In this document: positions 62,955-64,000 of the stretch, in pieces
Layout of the letters: every line of letters starts with the position of its first letter
Numbering within the stretch: the stretch's first letter is position 1
NCBI RefSeq assembly: GCF_001889165.1
Contig: NZ_CP016020.1
Coordinates: 1,028,501-1,092,500 of the forward strand
DNA from: Bacillus weihaiensis
Lineage (GTDB): Bacteria; Bacillota; Bacilli; Bacillales; Bacillaceae
Reading direction: 5' to 3'
Length of the DNA: 64,000 nt
Translations under genes and position numbers: made by a program
Notes under the pieces: model-generated
What the model was told of the DNA's origin: nothing
The model's database searches: none
The model's input: only the letters and a program-made list of their open reading frames with translations

Positions 62955-62975
62955 CTTATTAAACTATCGGAGCAG
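62955..62975. repeat. Array repeat, copy 4, interrupted by a group II intron
   Basis: CTTATTAAACTATCGGAGCAG matches the left arm and core of copies 1-3, then switches directly to the group II intron 5' end (GCGCGAC). The right arm is presumably beyond the intron, outside the window. Confidence 0.5.
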
Positions 62976-64000
62976 CGCGACAAGTTTTGTCATAAGCGCT
63001 TATGTGTGAAAAGACAAGGGATTTCTACGGAAATCCTAACTTCATAACCGAGGATAGGAATGATAAAACCACGTATTTTGAAACTATCCCATTAATATTC
63101 CTGCATGCGTCATAATTGACTGATTATGGGGTCTGGAGCTCAGGTGAAGTCGGCAGAACAAAGGCTGAAGCCATTCCGTGTGGAAAGGGTATGCCAATGG
63201 ATATGCCGGATGGCTGAAAAACTAAATATGGTGAGAATTATCTTGTGGAAAAGAACAGACGAACTTCCGAATGTACGGGTCTAGAGTTACGAGCAATAGG
63301 AAACTATTGTCCCATCGTACGATGGGGTGAGTGACGTAGAGTAAAAATTGCTCCTCTGAAACACGTTATATCGAACTATGGCGATATCCAGCTCACAGGC
63401 TTACAGGAAGCACCTAAGTTTAGAATGGATAGCTAGGTTATAAGGTACTTGGAAAGTAAGGGACGTTGATTCAAGGGCTGTCACCCAAAACGGTTGCTAT
63501 AAGTTTATGACGAAATGCATTTGTCCTTATGAGGGTAGGGGTACGACTGGTGAAGCCTTTGTAATGAAGGTGGAGGAACAGCCCCAAGTCTAGCGATAGT
63601 TTTAATTATTTTTCAAATGTGCATTGCACCGGTCGGGTAAGAACGTGGGAACATCACTTCATAAAGGAATGATGCCACAGTGCAAGCTCTACGATACTGG
63701 GATTATTATGATATGACTGACACCTTTACAGACTTACATCAACGGGCAAAAAATAAAGAAACGTTCCATTATCTATACGACATTATCACGTCGAGGAATA
63801 ATATTTTATTAGCTTATCGAACAATTAAGTCAAATAAAGGGTCGAAGACTCCCGGTACAGATGGGAAAACCATATTAGATATCGAGAAACGAACCGAGAA
63901 TGAATTAATAGAAGAAGTACAGAGACAGCTCAAGAATTATCGTCCAAAGAAAGTAAGACGGAAACTGATAGAAAAAGATAATGGCAAAATGCGACCATTA
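62975..64000 (+). mobile_element. Group II intron, 5' part
   Basis: The 5' end reads GCGCGACAAG, close to the GUGYG consensus (position 2 deviates). It is followed by about 735 bases of structured, non-coding RNA rich in group II domain I-III motifs (for example the GGAATGATAAAACC and GGTCTGGAGCTCAGG regions, and GTACGGGTCTAGAGTTACGAG), and then by a reverse-transcriptase ORF from 63713. The 3' half, including domains V and VI, is outside the window. The exact 5' boundary is inferred from where the array repeat ends. Confidence 0.85.
63713..64000 (+). CDS. ltrA: Group II intron reverse transcriptase/maturase, N-terminal part
   Basis: The frame is open from ATG 63713 to the window edge (96 codons). 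It has the RT-0/RT-1 region of LtrA-type proteins: NILLAYRTIKSNKGSKTPGT followed by DGKTI, then LKNYRPKKVRRKLIEKDNGK and MRPL, which leads into the polymerase fingers. The full protein would add polymerase motifs (YADD), a maturase X domain and probably an HNH endonuclease. It splices and mobilises the host intron. Confidence 0.88.
   Translation, partial: MTDTFTDLHQRAKNKETFHYLYDIITSRNNILLAYRTIKSNKGSKTPGTDGKTILDIEKRTENELIEEVQRQLKNYRPKKVRRKLIEKDNGKMRPL

Noticed and set aside
1-64000. CRISPR arrays, tRNA or rRNA genes, prophage structural genes, insertion sequences with transposase
   Set aside because: None was recognised. The only mobile enzyme seen is the group II intron reverse transcriptase at the right edge.

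Overview
The window is chromosomal DNA from a low-GC, endospore-forming member of the Bacillaceae. The proteins read like those of the Bacillus subtilis/cereus/Metabacillus group, and the gene order from fxsA to sdhB follows the B. subtilis ytvI-citZ-phoPR-polA-thrS-infC-pheST-mutS2-etfAB-uvrC-lysC-sdhCAB segment. Sporulation genes (sspI, ytaF, ytxC, gerE) confirm a spore former. Names rest on recognised motifs and remembered family sequences; no search was run.

Layout. 1-7.5 kb: fxsA end, ytvI, ytwI, then the TCA genes citZ, icd and mdh and a MaoC-like gene. 8-10.5 kb: the phosphate two-component system phoPR. 10.5-13 kb: an hflK/hflC-type SPFH pair lies between phoR and polA, preceded by a possible small RNA, a 14-codon ORF and a long RNA stem. 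13-21 kb: polA, mutM, two intergenic repeat elements, ytaF, coaE, gapB (paired CcpN-type sites) and speD. 21-30 kb: nrdR, dnaB, dnaI, ytxC, T-box/thrS, L20 leader/infC-rpmI-rplT. 30-45.6 kb: small membrane genes, ysdB with a SigW promoter, a dUTPase, ysdC, sspI, ysgA, T-box/pheST, rnhC, zapA-cvpA, polX, mutS2, yshE and a 26-codon membrane peptide. 46-51.5 kb: fatty-acid degradation (lcfA, fadR with its operator, fadB, etfB, etfA). 52-60.6 kb: trxA, uvrC, lysine riboswitch/lysC with an internal start, yslB, sdhCAB.

From about 61.3 kb the conserved order breaks. gerE has a textbook SigK promoter and its first 51 codons match B. subtilis GerE as I remember it, but the rest of the reading frame is gone. 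What follows is accessory DNA: small unrelated genes (a 39-codon ORF, a DinB/YfiT-type protein, a membrane protein) separated by related imperfect inverted repeats. The last repeat is interrupted by a group II intron whose reverse transcriptase runs off the window. Either gerE has been destroyed or it carries an intervening element of the skin/sigK type that would be excised in the mother cell. This junction and the repeat array are the most interesting parts of the window.

Functionally the window links carbon flow (TCA genes, gluconeogenic gapB, beta-oxidation, electron-transfer flavoprotein, succinate dehydrogenase) with DNA replication and repair (polA, mutM, dnaBI, polX, mutS2, uvrC, rnhC) and translation. 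Much of it is controlled by cis-acting RNA: two T-boxes, an L20 leader, a lysine riboswitch and many intrinsic terminators. No CRISPR array, rRNA or tRNA gene was seen.
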